From positions 158,119,049 through 158,183,048 of the forward strand of contig CM019067.1 of assembly GCA_009667805.1 (NCBI GenBank): DNA of 64,000 nt, given 5' to 3'. The position numbers and the translations under genes were made by a program. Under the pieces are notes generated by a model. The model searched no databases. It had not been told where the DNA came from and saw only the letters and a program-made list of their open reading frames with translations. This DNA is from Leptobrachium leishanense (Eukaryota; Chordata; Amphibia; Anura; Megophryidae). Shown here in pieces: positions 23,447 to 35,386 of the stretch. The number at the start of each line of letters is the position of its first letter. Positions within the stretch are counted from its first letter, which is position 1.

Positions 23447-24543
23447 TAAACGTATTTGTCAAGTTTATTGAAAGGAATTATATAGTCTAACTAAACTTTT
23501 AAGTTTTCATGATTTCAATATTCTGTTAAACAAAAGAATCCGCGTCTATATGTAGCTGTATCTCTTTGAGTTTCTTTCGCTGTCACTCTATAAAGGAATG
23601 ATAACTATAAGAACTCAGTATATCATTTTCTCCTACAAGACAAACTTTAATCTTACACTTTCTTTACTTTTCTTTAACTTAAATACTTTCAGAATCTTTC
23701 TATCAAAGGAAAACAATTTTACTTGATGTGCATGTCAGAATTTAGAATGCACTTTCTTACATCTGGAAAAATCATCTGTGCTGTAACAAAATATCCACAG
23801 ATATGCTGTATTGATATAACCTCTTATTCATGGTTCAGATGAATGATACTTTTATTTCATTTTAACTTATTAAAATGGTAACTTATTTTACCACTTAAAT
23901 TGTGGATGAGTGGATTGATGCGTGCATGGATTTTGGAATTTTTTAAGTGCTAAGGTAAATTCCCATTTTAAAGTACTGTACTTTAGGAGGAAATTATTCA
24001 ATCACGGGCTGAAAAGCTTTTTCTTGGAAGGGATATCCCCTCATTACCAGTCGTGAAACTGTGTATGCACACTCACAATGGTTTGTCGAGTATATAAAAA
24101 TTGCGCACTTGAAACAAAAGATAATTCTTTGAAAACAAAATGTATTTGCTCAGGAAAAGCCTATAGACACTGAGAAGAACTCAGTAGTGTGACCAAGTGG
24201 AGTGAGACTATAGACAGAGGTGGTGCATAACAAGCTTACTAGTAGTCATAGCTCACTGTGGGAGTAAATGGGATCAGAGAAACTACCCTGTACATAGAAT
24301 TAAAAACAACAGAGCTAACAGCTGACAGCTCCAGTCTTCACAAGGTGGTGATAAAACTTAACTTTTATTGATTTTATGTACAAGTATGATACATTGTATC
24401 TAAAAAATGTGGCCACAATAACCAAACACACACAAATAATACAGATATGGTAAAACCAATGCTCAAAAACCACCTAAGGAAGAGCATACCATTAAAATAT
24501 ATCTAATATGTCAAAGTAGGAGGAAAATGAAATATATATATAT
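23447..24543. other. No gene recognised
   Basis: AT-rich DNA. 24340-24540 contains TTTATTGATTTTATG and CA-rich runs and ends in an ATATATAT tract that was the target of the solo LTR that follows. No coding frame. Confidence 0.4.
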
Positions 24544-24981
24544 TGTGACAGAATGGCCATGACAATGTTTATTTGCATTTAATTTTCTTACACTTCATTG
24601 CCATGTATTTAGTGTAACATGCTGTGTGAGATACTTAGTTTGTTCCTCATGTGTAATCTGTAACCATTTGCCCTTCTTCAACCCACTCCCCCAGATTTGA
24701 ATTTAACCAGAGCTCTTCATCAGTTTCAATTGTTAGGATACCAGGGTGTGTGTGTGTGGGGGGGGGGGGAGACTTTGGGAGGACTGGTGTAGAGAAACGC
24801 AGGGGCGTTTTCTTACGTTTGAATGTCTAACTGAAAACCTCTGAATAAAGGCATTCTGCGGTTGGTGTTCAATCGGGGGTAGGATCAGGTAACTCCCTGG
24901 GGGTAGGATCAGCTCCTTGTACAGTGGAAAGGGGCTCCAAGATGGAGGTTCCCGAGCTTGGGGGTACCTGGATCCGTAACA
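24544..24981 (+). mobile_element. Solo LTR, 438 bp
   Basis: The segment starts TGTGACAGAATGG and ends GGATCCGTAACA (TG...CA). TATAT flanks both sides (24539-24543 and 24982-24986), a 5-bp duplication, though in an AT repeat this is weak evidence on its own. AATAAA at 24844-24849 suggests plus orientation. A T/G run and G run (about 24746-24770) lie in the middle. No internal region is present. Confidence 0.6.
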
Positions 24982-25007
24982 TATATATTTATATATATAT
25001 ATATATA

Positions 25008-26177
25008 TGTAAGGACAGAGGCTTGAACCCCTGTGTGGTGTTGGGTGTATGGACCCCAATAGCAAGCCGAAAGAGGAGACCAGAAGGAATATAACTTATA
25101 GAGCTTTACTGAAGGAAACAAAATATAAGTCCAGAACAAACGTAATGCAAGTTTCTTTGGTGGAAATAAAGTCCAGAATACACGTAATGCAAGGTTTCTT
25201 TGGCAGAAATAAAAATCCAGAATAAACGTAATGCAAGGTTTCTTTGGCAGAAATAAAAGTCCAGAACGGAAAGTCGTAGGGATTTGAGGATAGGGTCCGG
25301 TACTGATGTCGTGGAGACAAGCCTGGGAATGGAACGGGCCCTGTGATGGCAGGTTTGGAATGGAAGTAAGCTGGTACCGTGGCAACCGGAACAGAAGCAG
25401 GACTTGCACTTTGGAAGCAGGAACGGAAGCAGGACTGGCACCTTGGAAGCAGGGCGAAAGCAGGACAGGCACCTTGGAAGCAGGAACGGAAGTCGGACTG
25501 GCACCTTGGAAGCAGGAACGGAAGTCGGACTGGCACCTTGGAAGCAGGGCGAAAGCAGGACAGGCATCTTGGAAGCAGGAACGGAAGCAGGACTGGCACC
25601 TTGGAAGCAGGGCAAAAGCAGGACAGGCACCTTGGAAGCAGGAATGGAAGTCGGACTGGCACCTTGGAAGCAGGGCGAAAGCAGGACAGGCACCTTGGAA
25701 GCAGGAACGGAAGTCAGGATGTCCTTAGCGTAGCACGAAGGGAACCACTGGGTAACGTGGTGGAACCACAGTATAACCTGGTTAGTGAGCTGGAGAAAGC
25801 GGCAGGTTTAAATAGGGCTCAGGGAATCATACGAACACCGTTCACCTGGGACTCGCAGGTGGAATTGAGATACCTGAGTGCTTGGCAGATTAATTGGTGG
25901 TATGCGAGGATCTTCAGTGCAGGTGGAATGCAGTACCTTAACTTGACCAGCAGAGGGCGCCAGAGTACCTGAGTTTTCATGTTCCAGGATGGACGATCGC
26001 GCATGCGCGCCCGACCTCCGCTCAGATGGATCGCGGAGACGGCGTGGGACGCATCTTGGATCTCCTCCCTCGAGCTGCAGGCCGGAACCAGGGAGCGACG
26101 CGCCACGAGGGACCTCAGGTGAGTCTGCCAGGCATCCCAACATGGCGGCCGCGGTCCGACCGCGGCGCGGGGCATCA
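25008..26177 (-). repeat. Gypsy-1 3' LTR with internal minisatellite
   Basis: 25389-25712 contains about ten copies of a 31-32-bp unit based on GGAAGCAGG(AACGGAAG)...GGCACCTT in two alternating forms. Next to the inner edge the minus strand has a polypurine tract, GGTGGGGGGTCC (26178-26190). The outer half is CpG-rich (26000-26177). Confidence 0.92.
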
Positions 26178-29100
26178 CAGGACCCCCCACCAAGGCGCGA
26201 CCCCCGGGTGCGCTTGATTGACGGCTTGGAAGGATAACGGAGATGAAAGGCACGAACCTTTGCAGGAGCATGGACGCTGGCACTGGGTTCCCAGGATCGT
26301 TCTTCAGGACCGTATCCCTTCCAGTGAACCAGGTATTCTAACCTGCCGTAATGGAGTCTCGAATCCAGAATGCGTGATATCTCGAATTCCTCTTCTCCAG
26401 ATACAGGCACAGGAACAGGTGGTTTAGCATTCCGATCGGGAAACGGATTCTCATGCCAGGGTTTCAAGAGAGATACATGGAAGACAGGATGGATCCTGTA
26501 GGAAGGAGGAAGAGTTAAGCGGGCCGCAACGGAGTTAACCATTCTGAGGACCGGGAACGGGCCAATGTAGCGAGGACCCAGCTTCTTTGAAGGGCAATCC
26601 AAACGGAGATGAGCCGTGGATAGTAACACCTTATCTCCAGGTGCATACACAGGAGCTTCTTTGCGACCACGATCAGCATATTTCTTTTGGTTCTGCTGGG
26701 CTAGTCGTAGCTGATGGCGTAGCGTTCGTAGTTGGCCGCGTAGGGTTCTCAAGCGGGTTGACACTTCTGGAACTGGAGTGTTGAGCGGCATTTCCGGAAG
26801 AGTGCTAGGATGATAACCGTAGTTGGCAAAGAAAGGTGAGAAACGAGTTGATGAATGTACCTGATTATTGTACGCAAATTCAGCAGTTGGTATGACGTCC
26901 AGCCAGTCGTCTTGGAGATGCGTGGTGAAGCAACGAAGATATTGTTCTAGCGTCTGATTTGTCCGCTCCGTCTGGCCATTACTCTGTGGATGAAAGGCTG
27001 AAGAGAGACACCTCGCAATTTTTAAGCTACGACACATTTGGGACCAGAACGGGAAGTAAACTGAGATCCTCTATCAGTAACAATGGAACGAGGAGTACCA
27101 TGGAGTCGGAACACCTCCTTGATGAACAAGGTGGCTGTTTCAGCCGCTGTGGGTAGGCCTACCGCTGGTATGAAATGGGCCATCTTGGTGCAGCGGTCTA
27201 CCACCACCAGGATGGTGGTGTAGCGATGTGAAGGGGGAAGATCTACTATAAAGTCCATCGAAATGTCTTTCCACGGATGCAGCGGTGGAGCCAGAGGTTG
27301 TAGAAGACCAGCAGGATGGGTGCGGGGTTGTTTGTTGCGTGCACAGACAGAACAAGAGGATACAAAGGCGACGATGTCTTTCTTCACGGATGGCCACCAG
27401 AAGTACCGATATACGGCATCTATGGTTTTCTTGATGCCACCATGTCCAGCGGCCGGGATGTCGTGGGAGTGTTGCAATACCTGTAGACGAATCTCAGGAG
27501 GAACGTATATTTGTTCGCCATGATAGAAGAGACCATCGTTGGATATGAGCCCCTGGATGTCAGTCGGTGGTTGAAGACTATATTTCTTTATATTGTCTAT
27601 TAAGGACCCTTGAGAAGCGCAGAAGAAGTCGTTAGGTAGGATGGAGTCGGTTTGTGTGGTGGAAGGAAAGGCGTCTGAGTCGTACCGACGGGAAAGGGCA
27701 TCTGCCTTACCATTTCTTACTCCAGGTCTGTAGGTGATATGCAACAGAAAGCGGGCGAAGAATAACGCCCATCTGGCTTGTCGAGGTCGCAATCTTTTGG
27801 CGGTGCGGAGATATTCCAAATTACGGTGGTCCGTGTAGACGACCACAGGATGTTTTGCCCCTTCGAGGAGGTGTCTCCATTCCTCGAGGGCACTCTTGAT
27901 TGCCAGGAGTTCTTTCTCACCTATACTGTAATTCTTTTCGGCTGGGGTAAGACGTCTGGAATAAAAGGCCACGGGATGCAGAAGGTTCTTGATTCCGGAT
28001 TTCTGGGAGAGTATCGCTCCTAGGGCGATATCAGAGGCGTCGGTTTCCAGGGAATATGGCAGGTTGATGTCTGGCTGTTTCAGGATTGGGGCTTGGGTGA
28101 AGCTTTCTTTCAGTTTATTGAATGCCCGCTGAGCTTCTTCAGTCCAACAGAATCTCACATCTTTCTTGGTCAGGGAGGTGATGGGTGCGGTGAGATGAGA
28201 GAAGGACCGAATGAAGCGACGATAAAAATTGGCGAATCCCATAAATTGCTGAACCATCTTTTTGTCTCTGGGTGTCGGCCAGTCCAGGATTGCCTTGATT
28301 TTGGCTTTATCCATTTCGATATGTCCTGGTGATAAGACATATCCCAGAAATTCTATAGAGGACTTTTCGAAGGTGCTCTTTTCAATTTTACCGTATAACT
28401 TATGTTGGCGGAGACGAGATAGCACAAGACGGACGTGTTGCGTATGTTCTTGGATGGTTCGAGAGTACACCAGGAGATCGTCGAGGTAGACCACAAGGAA
28501 GGTATCCAGAACGTCGCGGAAGATATCGTTGAGAAAATGCTGGAAGGCGGCTGGAGCATTACATAACCCAAACGGCATGACGAGATACTCGAAGTGACCG
28601 TATCGGGATCGGAAGGCGGTCTTCCACTCGTCTCCTTCTCTCATGCGGACCAAATTGTACGCTCCGCGAAGATCAATCTGCGTAAAAATACACGCATCCT
28701 TCACCCTATCGAGTAGTTCAGGAATCAATGGGAGCGGGTATCGGTTCCGTACTGTGATTGCGTTTAGTGCCCGATAGTCAACGCAAGGGCGGAGACCGCC
28801 GTCTCTTTTCCCAACGAAGAAGATACCTGCTCCAGCAGGAGAGGTGGAGTGCCGGATGAATCCTTTTGCGAGACTGTCTTCGATATAGTCCTTTAGAGAC
28901 TGTGATTCGGGAACAGACAGGTTAAAGATACGTCCGTGGGGTATGGGTGCTCCTGGAAGGAGGTCAATAGGACAGTCGTACTCTCTGTGTGGAGGAAGTG
29001 TATCGACCCCTTTTTTCTCAAATACGTCTTGAAAGTCTGAATATTTAGGTGGCAGTGTGGAAGATGGATAGGTGGAAAAGGCGACTTTCTCGGAGTTGGA

Positions 29101-30489
29101 GCCGTTCATGCAGTGGACTCGGCAGTGACAGGATGGAAAGGAAACGGTATTGGAAGACCAATCAATATACGGGTTGTGGGTACGAAGCCAAGGAAGTCCC
29201 AGTACTATAGGAAATAGGGGGGAAGGAAAGATATCCCACTGAAGACTTTCTTGGTGCTTGGTTCCGATTAGAAGCTTCAAGAGGATGGTTTCATGGGTAA
29301 CTGGACCGGTGCGTAGGGTGCTTCCATCTACCATATGCAGAGGTACGGGTTTCTTTTTTAGTTGGGTAGGAACAGCCAAGGAGGTGGCAAGGGATAGATC
29401 AAAGAAGCTGTTACTGGCTCCGGAGTCGATGATGGCGTTCAATTCAACGCTTCTATCTCCCCACTGTAAGGTGACAGGAATAGTTAGGTGGGTAGAAGCG
29501 GAGCCGACCACACTTTGCAGAGAGGCAATAGTAAGATGGCTCTTACCTCTTTCAGAAGGACGTGGTGGTCGTGTAGGGCAGCCACGTAACAGGTGACCTG
29601 GTTGGCCGCAGTATAGGCAGAGATTCTGGGTGCGACGTCTATCACGCTCAGAGGACGACAGCGGACCTTTAATAGTGCCAATCTCCATGGGTTCGGGACT
29701 TGAAGAGGAGGAGGTCGGTCGTGGAGAAGTCACAGGGGAAGGTTCGTGTCTTCGAGGAGGCGTGAAAGGAGTATTAGAGAGTCTCTCTTGACGTCGTTCT
29801 CTGAAGCGCTGGTCCAAGACCAGAGACTGGGCGATCAAGGCCTCCAAGGAAGTAGGTACTCCTATACGAGCCAATTCGTCTTTCAGTTGTTCGGAAAGAC
29901 CATGACGAAAGTGATCTTTAAGGCCCACATCATTCAGGCCTGTATCGGCTGCCACCGCCCGGAACTCAGAGATGTAGTCCTCCACCGGTCGCCTTCCTTG
30001 TTTTAGATGTCGGATGGTGGTTAAAGCAGCAGAAGACCTTAGGGGGTCATCATAGATAGGGTTCATAGCCCGGACGAAGGAACCCCAGGAAGTCAATAGG
30101 GGGCTTCCTTCACGTAGTAACTGGAAGGCCCATTCCTGTGGAGGTCCAGACAGTAAGGAGATGGCTGACCTCACCTTCACAGAGTCTGATCCATAGGTAC
30201 GTGGGCAAAGTGAAAACATGAGCTCACATGCGGTGATGAACGTACGATACCTTGTGCGATCACCGGCAAATCGTTCAGGCATGTTGACTCTGGGTTCGGG
30301 AGCGGGCAGATCCACCTGCTGTATCACAGAGCCAGATGGTGATGGAGGTAATGCAGCATTCTCAGCACGGCTTCTTTCCTTATGCAATAAGGATTCTTGG
30401 CCGGTTTGTAGTTTCTGTACCACCTTGGTTAGTGCTGATACCTGTTCTGTAAGTACAGCAAGGATTTGGTTCGAGCTTGCGGGTTCCAT
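25808..30489 (-). pseudogene. gag-pol: Gypsy-1 Gag-Pol, one integrase frameshift
   Basis: A single frame runs from Met at 30489 for 1155 codons. Gag carries a zinc knuckle C-L-Y-C-G-Q-P-G-H-L-L-R-G-C (residues 291-304). Protease D-S-G-A is at 354-357, reverse transcriptase Y-L-D-D at about 668-671, RNase H at about 815-935, the integrase HHCC finger at 1006-1050, and integrase Asp residues at about 1079 and 1139. Gag and pol are fused without a stop. Near 27,030-27,045 the frame shifts; the next frame (27037 to 25808) carries the third integrase catalytic residue (in N-G-Q-T-E-R), the integrase C-terminus and a chromodomain with L-V-H-W-K-G-Y-G. That frame runs through the LTR border and about 123 codons into the LTR. 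One indel thus disables an otherwise intact element; a sequencing error is possible. Confidence 0.93.
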
Positions 30490-30510
30490 GTTTTGAGAAC
30501 CAGGTTATTC
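30490..30510 (-). other. Gypsy-1 leader, candidate primer site
   Basis: Only 21 bases separate the 5' LTR from the gag ATG. TGG does not follow the LTR directly; it first appears 8 bases in (GAATAACCTGGTTCTC). If priming uses a tRNA CCA end, the site would have to overlap the gag start. The tRNA could not be identified. Confidence 0.4.
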
Positions 30511-31657
30511 TGTAAGGACAGAGGCTTGAACCCCTGTGTGGTGTTGGGTGTATGGACCCCAATAGCAAGCCGAAAGAGGAGACCAGAAGGAATATAACTA
30601 ATAGAGCTTTACTGAAGGAAACAAAATATAAGTCCAGAACAAACGTAATGCAAGTTTCTTTGGTGGAAATAAAGTCCAGAATACACGTAATGCAAGGTTT
30701 CTTTGGCAGAAATAAAAATCCAGAATAAACGTAATGCAAGGTTTCTTTGGCAGAAATAAAGTCCAGAACGGAAAGTCGTAGGGATTTGAGGATAGGGTCC
30801 GGTACTGATGTCGTGGATACAAGCCTGGGAATGGAACGGGCCCTGTGATGGCAGGTTTGGAATGGAAGTAAGCTGGTACCGTGGCAACCGGAACAGAAGC
30901 AGGACTTGCACTTTGGAAGCAGGAACGGAAGCAGGACTGGCACCTTGGAAGCAGGGCGAAAGCAGGACAGGCACCTTGGAAGCAGGAACGGAAGTCGGAC
31001 TGGCACCTTGGAAGCAGGAACGGAAGTCGGACTGGCACCTTGGAAGCAGGGCGAAAGCAGGACAGGCACCTTGGAAGCAGGAACGGAAGCAGGACTGGCA
31101 CCTTGGAAGCAGGGCAAAAGCAGGACAGGCACCTTGGAAGCAGGAACGGAAGTCGGACTGGCACCTTGGAAGCAGGGCGAAAGCAGGACAGGCACCTTGG
31201 AAGCAGGAACGGAAGTCAGGATGTCCTTAGCGTAGCACGAAGGGAACCACTGGGTAACGTGGTGGAACCACAGTATAACCTGGTTAGTGAGCTGGAGAAA
31301 GCGGCAGGTTTAAATAGGGCTCAGGGAATCATACGAACACCGTTCACCTGGGACTCGCAGGTGGAATTGAGATACCTGAGCGCTTGGCAGATTAATTGGT
31401 GGTATGCGAGGATCTTCAGTGCAGGTGGAATGCAGTACCTTAACTTGACCAGCAGAGGGCGCCAGAGTACCTGAGTTTTCATGTGCGCCCGACCTCCGCT
31501 CAGATGGATCGCGGAGACGGCGTGGGACGCATCTTGGATCTCCTCCCTCGAGCTGCAGGCCGGAACCAGGGAGCGACGCGCCACGAGGGACCTCAGGTGA
31601 GTCTGCCAGGCGTCCCAACATGGCGGCCGCGGTCCGACCGCGGCGCGGGGCATCACA
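30511..31657 (-). repeat. Gypsy-1 5' LTR with internal minisatellite
   Basis: Near-identical to the 3' LTR, including the tandem units (30891-31214). It lacks about 24 bp present in the 3' LTR around 25990-26013 (the ATGCGCGC-containing stretch). Confidence 0.92.
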
Positions 31658-32032
31658 ATATATATATATAAACATTATATATTTTTATGGTAAAAAGAAA
31701 TGGTTAAATTCAACCCAGGCAGTAGTAAAGTACAAGGGGTGATATTCTGAATGTCTTGATAAATAAACCTCTATAATAAAGTCAATTAGGGACAGAGTGA
31801 ATGGCTGCTGGCATAGCACTCCCCAATGTAAACCTACCTGGGTCCAAAGATGAAATGCTGCTGCCCCCTCAAACTATTCCCACCCATACACACGCATGCT
31901 TATCACAGAGATCCGCAGCAATAAAAGTCAGAGCAATGTGCTATTGCGAATGAGCATATCACAGAGCTCCACAGCAATACAAAAGTCACAGTAATGTGTG
32001 GTGTGTATGAGCATATCACAGAACTCCACAGT
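31658..32032. other. Unassigned DNA with a short tandem repeat
   Basis: An ATATAT tract follows the LTR. 31910-32031 holds about 2.3 copies of a unit of about 65 bp containing TATCACAGAGCTCCACAGCAATA, diverged. No coding frame. Confidence 0.5.
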
Positions 32033-32420
32033 GTAGCATCATTGTTCAGTTAATAATTGAAAAGTGAACAATAGTGCTGCATTAGGAAAAAACAAATAAA
32101 AAAAAGGAATTTTATATTTATTTTATTTTTACTTGACACTTGGTCATATTTGGTATCATTCCAAAGGACCCCTGTATTTCCTCCATAGGGAATAGGTAAT
32201 TCCCTGCCCGACGGAGGGTCCCACATTTGACATCATCACGCCCATTCAAGATGACGTCAGTGGGAGGGGATAGGTCCCATAGGTGGAGCTGACATCCAAG
32301 ATGTCAGCCCTCTGCAGGAGAAGTCAGCGGAACTTCCACCATGGGCTGCAGACGTCCTCCACATCCTAATGGAGTAGCATCTGCCCTACCAGTAGGTGCA
32401 GTCCTGAGGATAAAAGCCCT
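32033..32420. mobile_element. TTAA subfamily A remnant
   Basis: GTAGCATCATTGTTC...GAACAATAGTGCTGCATTA and then GGTCATATTTGGTATCATT match the middle of the copies at 4722-6010 and 63628 onward. Neither terminal repeat is clearly preserved, so this is a partial or very diverged copy. Confidence 0.55.
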
Positions 32421-34109
32421 GCCTATATGATGCAATATATCTTATTGCATCAAAACTGTGAATATAAAAAGGTTCAATGTAATTCATTTTTCTGTTGAAG
32501 ATGTTCTAGGGTTCAATAAAAACATATATATATTATATTTTTGAGAGTCTGAACTTTTTTATTACATGTAAAACGATCTCAGGATAGGGTATTGATCAAC
32601 CTTTCAATCACAGAACTTTTATGAAAAACTTGATAAGACCAGACACAGAACTGCAATATTGATTAAAGCAATATGCCTATGAGAGTTTATATGTAATAAA
32701 CCAGTAATATTGATAAACCAAAAGAATGTTTAGTTTTATCTGCCATATGTGATCTGTCAGATGCTTGCACAATTTTACAACACCTGTGCAAAATATATTA
32801 TTTTTATTCAGTTAAATGTTTAATTTCATTAAACATTTATTTTGTTTACTGCTAAATGATTACTAACCAATGCAGGAGAATGCAGCTATTTTAATAGACC
32901 TTGCATTGCATTGCAAGCTCATATTACAGGTGTGCACATACTCAGCGGAAAGAAGAGAAATGACGAACTACCTTTAAAAACACAACACGGACATTTTCAG
33001 GGCACTGCTAGAATTTGCTAATGACAACTGAATATGCTTTCTATCTATGAAAACAAGAAAATCAAATCAGCAAATTTATTTTCTATTCATGGCGTAGATG
33101 TCAGCATGCATATCCAGTAAACATCTAGCAACTGCAACATACCTTGTTCCTATTTCTATTTGATCTGTCTGATGAAATAATCCTTCGACTTGAACAAAAA
33201 TCTACAAATATATATATATATCCCTGATGCTCAGTCAACTAAAGACACACTACTACTTATACAAAAAGATTTGTGACACTTAAAGATAATCAATGCCCGT
33301 TGGCAGGAGTGATCATAGAACCCTGTTTGCTTTTTGAAAGTGTACACATCATTACATTTCAGGCTTAATAGATTTACACTGAATTTAACTTGACATGTTC
33401 TACAGAATATTAACCAGCTGTGCACCTGTGAAGAATACAAGGACACTTTTAGGGTCCTGTATTACATTAAAATCTTTTTTTTTTAGTTATCCATTTATTA
33501 TGCAATAATGTAAAGCGAGCAGACTTACTAGTACTATTATCTCAAGTCATAAAAAATGGCTTGCGAGAAATCAAGATTAATGACACTGGTTGAAGAAATA
33601 AAGTGATTAGTTTCGGAAACAAATGCTGGCTGTTGCAGTTTGACAGATTTACATTCTGGAGCTTTTTGTTCATTTTGAACAGTTGTGGATCTGTCAAGCT
33701 CTCTCACTCCTCGTTCTTTTAATGCCGGAATTTTGGTTTTCTCTTCTTCTCACGGAAAATCTCAGTCGAACTCAATTGATGGTACTATTTTTTTATTCAT
33801 AACACTGTATGCAGAATTCTTAATTATATCTCGCACTGTACATGCAGTAGAATAAATTGATATAATATAGATATATATGCAATAAAATATGCATTATATT
33901 TCAATTCAAATTCACGCTTTGAATCTTTTTTAACAATATCTTCCAATTCAGCAGATGGCTGCATGTTGTGACCTTGGGGTATAAAAATAAATAATACCTC
34001 TTTTGTGAATGAAACAACATACTGTTATATGTCAAACATCCCATGTAAAATTTTAGATGAAATCTCCTGTAAAGTAAGTGTTTAGTTATATATACTGTAT
34101 ATATATATG
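32421..34109. other. No gene recognised
   Basis: AT-rich, unique-looking DNA, including short ATATAT tracts near 33210 and 33870. No reading frame of interest. It could include conserved non-coding sequence, which cannot be judged without comparison to other species. Confidence 0.4.
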
Positions 34110-34290
34110 CAGGTGTGTTCAAAGAAAGGTGAAATTCAGGAGAATGACTGGAGAAGTGAAAAATCTAGTTCAAAATAGCCAAACCAGACAAATTCCCCTA
34201 TGTATCTCCCTTTCCAAATTGGCTATTTGGTCTAGATTGTTCGCTTCTCCTGCCAGTTCTCCTGAGTTTCACCTGTCTTTGAATAGACTT
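34110..34290. mobile_element. 181-bp MITE, relative of 4866-5067
   Basis: CAGGTGTGTTCAAAGAAAGG pairs with the complement of the right end (CAAGTCTATTCAAAGACAGG). It shares AGGAGAATGACTGGAGAA, the CAAAATAGCCAAACCAGA core and the overall palindrome with the 202-bp MITE, but the outermost bases differ, so it is a diverged subfamily. Confidence 0.7.
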
Positions 34291-34557
34291 GATGGTTAAT
34301 TTTAGGGTTAGGGTTAACAATTTGTAACCAACGTAAACATTTTTAAGGGACAGATTCTGCAAAAGGAAGCTAAAGAAGTGAAAATGGACTAAAATCTGTT
34401 GGTTAGAAGTTAAGGTTAACCCTAAAACAAGCGCTCATAGCAACCTTAAACCTAATTACTAACTGTTACAGTTATCTTGTTTGATTTTGTGTCTTAAATA
34501 ACTGGGGAAAGGGATTTATAGGGAAGCCCTGGAATTAATATTCTTCGATTCTTACTC
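34291..34557. other. Unassigned DNA with short telomere-like motifs
   Basis: TTTTAGGGTTAGGGTTAAC (34301-34319) and several isolated AACCCTAAA motifs (here and at 35190-35265) occur. They are too short and irregular to be an interstitial telomere array. Confidence 0.4.
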
Positions 34558-34990
34558 TAAGGCTGGGGTCAGACCAGCGCACTTTTAACGTGCGTTCTGG
34601 CGCACATAATTACGGCCGCACTAGCAGCAGATGACGGGCAATGACGGCAAATATACGATGTAAGGCCGCACAAAAGTCCGGCCGTGCAACGCAAGTGGAA
34701 TTTGAACGCATTTTTTTGAGAACGCTGAACCGCTAGTACTGACGTACTGAGTGCGCAGCTGCGGCATAGCGGCGTGTTTGCGTGATTAGGAGATGTCAGA
34801 CGCTGCTAATGTCTGGCCTACATAACGTCCAGACGCAAAAAGAGTTTTATTGACGATCTGTACAAAATCACGCCCGAAAATGCGCGTCGTCTGACCGTTT
34901 TTGCGCATTCCGTGAAAAAATACGTCAATGCGTTCGGACGCATTTTTTCACGTTCGCGGGGAAAAATGATTTTGTCTGACCCTAGCCTAA
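34558..34990. mobile_element. CpG-rich MITE, second copy of the 7872-8345 family
   Basis: Ends TAAGGCTGGGGTCAGACC and GTCTGACCCTAGCCTAA are imperfect inverted repeats. It shares ATTAGGAGATGTCAGACGC with 8100-8125 and has the same CpG-rich character with repeated TGCGCA/ACGC words. Confidence 0.75.
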
Positions 34991-35386
34991 GAAGTTCCTG
35001 GCTGCTGTTTATGGGGGCTCTCCTCCTCTAGGTCACCTCTCTGGAATGCAAGGGCTACCAGTCTGGTAGTCTGAAAGGTTAAAACTGGTCTCTGCGTGGT
35101 TCTGGGTCTGAGAAGGAATGGACGAAATAACAGTCTGTTTCTCATCCTGGAGTTTTGGATAGTACCTTAGTGTGTTACTGTTACACTAACTCTTACCCTA
35201 AAAGAAACAAAAATAGTAACCCTAAATCTAATTACTAACACTAACCCTAAAACTAACAAAATCCTCATTTAAGCACCATACTGGCTTCTGTAAAATTATG
35301 CTAGTATGGCGCTACGTTTCACAAAACACAACTCAATTGTGCTATTTTTTTGTGTGAAATATGACTGTTTTAAACAGTATCATATA
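34991..35386. other. No gene recognised
   Basis: Contains several AACCCTAAA-type words (35190-35265). No coding frame or terminal repeats. Confidence 0.35.

Larger units (their letters stand above)
25008..31657 (-). mobile_element. Gypsy-1: Ty3/gypsy chromovirus, 6.65 kb
   Basis: LTRs of 1170 and 1147 bp (TGTAAGGACAG...GGCATCACA on the plus strand) flank a minus-strand gag-pol. ATATA flanks both sides. The integrase is followed by a chromodomain, which defines chromoviruses. The element is 26 bp from the solo LTR at 24544-24981, in the same AT-rich tract. One frameshift in the integrase is the only clear lesion, and the LTRs differ by a few substitutions and an indel of about 24 bp. Confidence 0.95.

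Noticed and set aside
25096..25972. Frames of 140-197 codons in both directions in the gypsy-1 LTR
   Set aside because: They follow the 31-32-bp LTR repeat, and the same set recurs in the other LTR at 30.6-31.5 kb.
29258..30496. Plus-strand frames opposite gypsy-1 gag-pol
   Set aside because: Shadow frames of a clear minus-strand gene; no independent similarity.
34301..35265. Interstitial telomere array
   Set aside because: Only a few scattered TTAGGG or CCCTAA words; no run longer than about three partial units.
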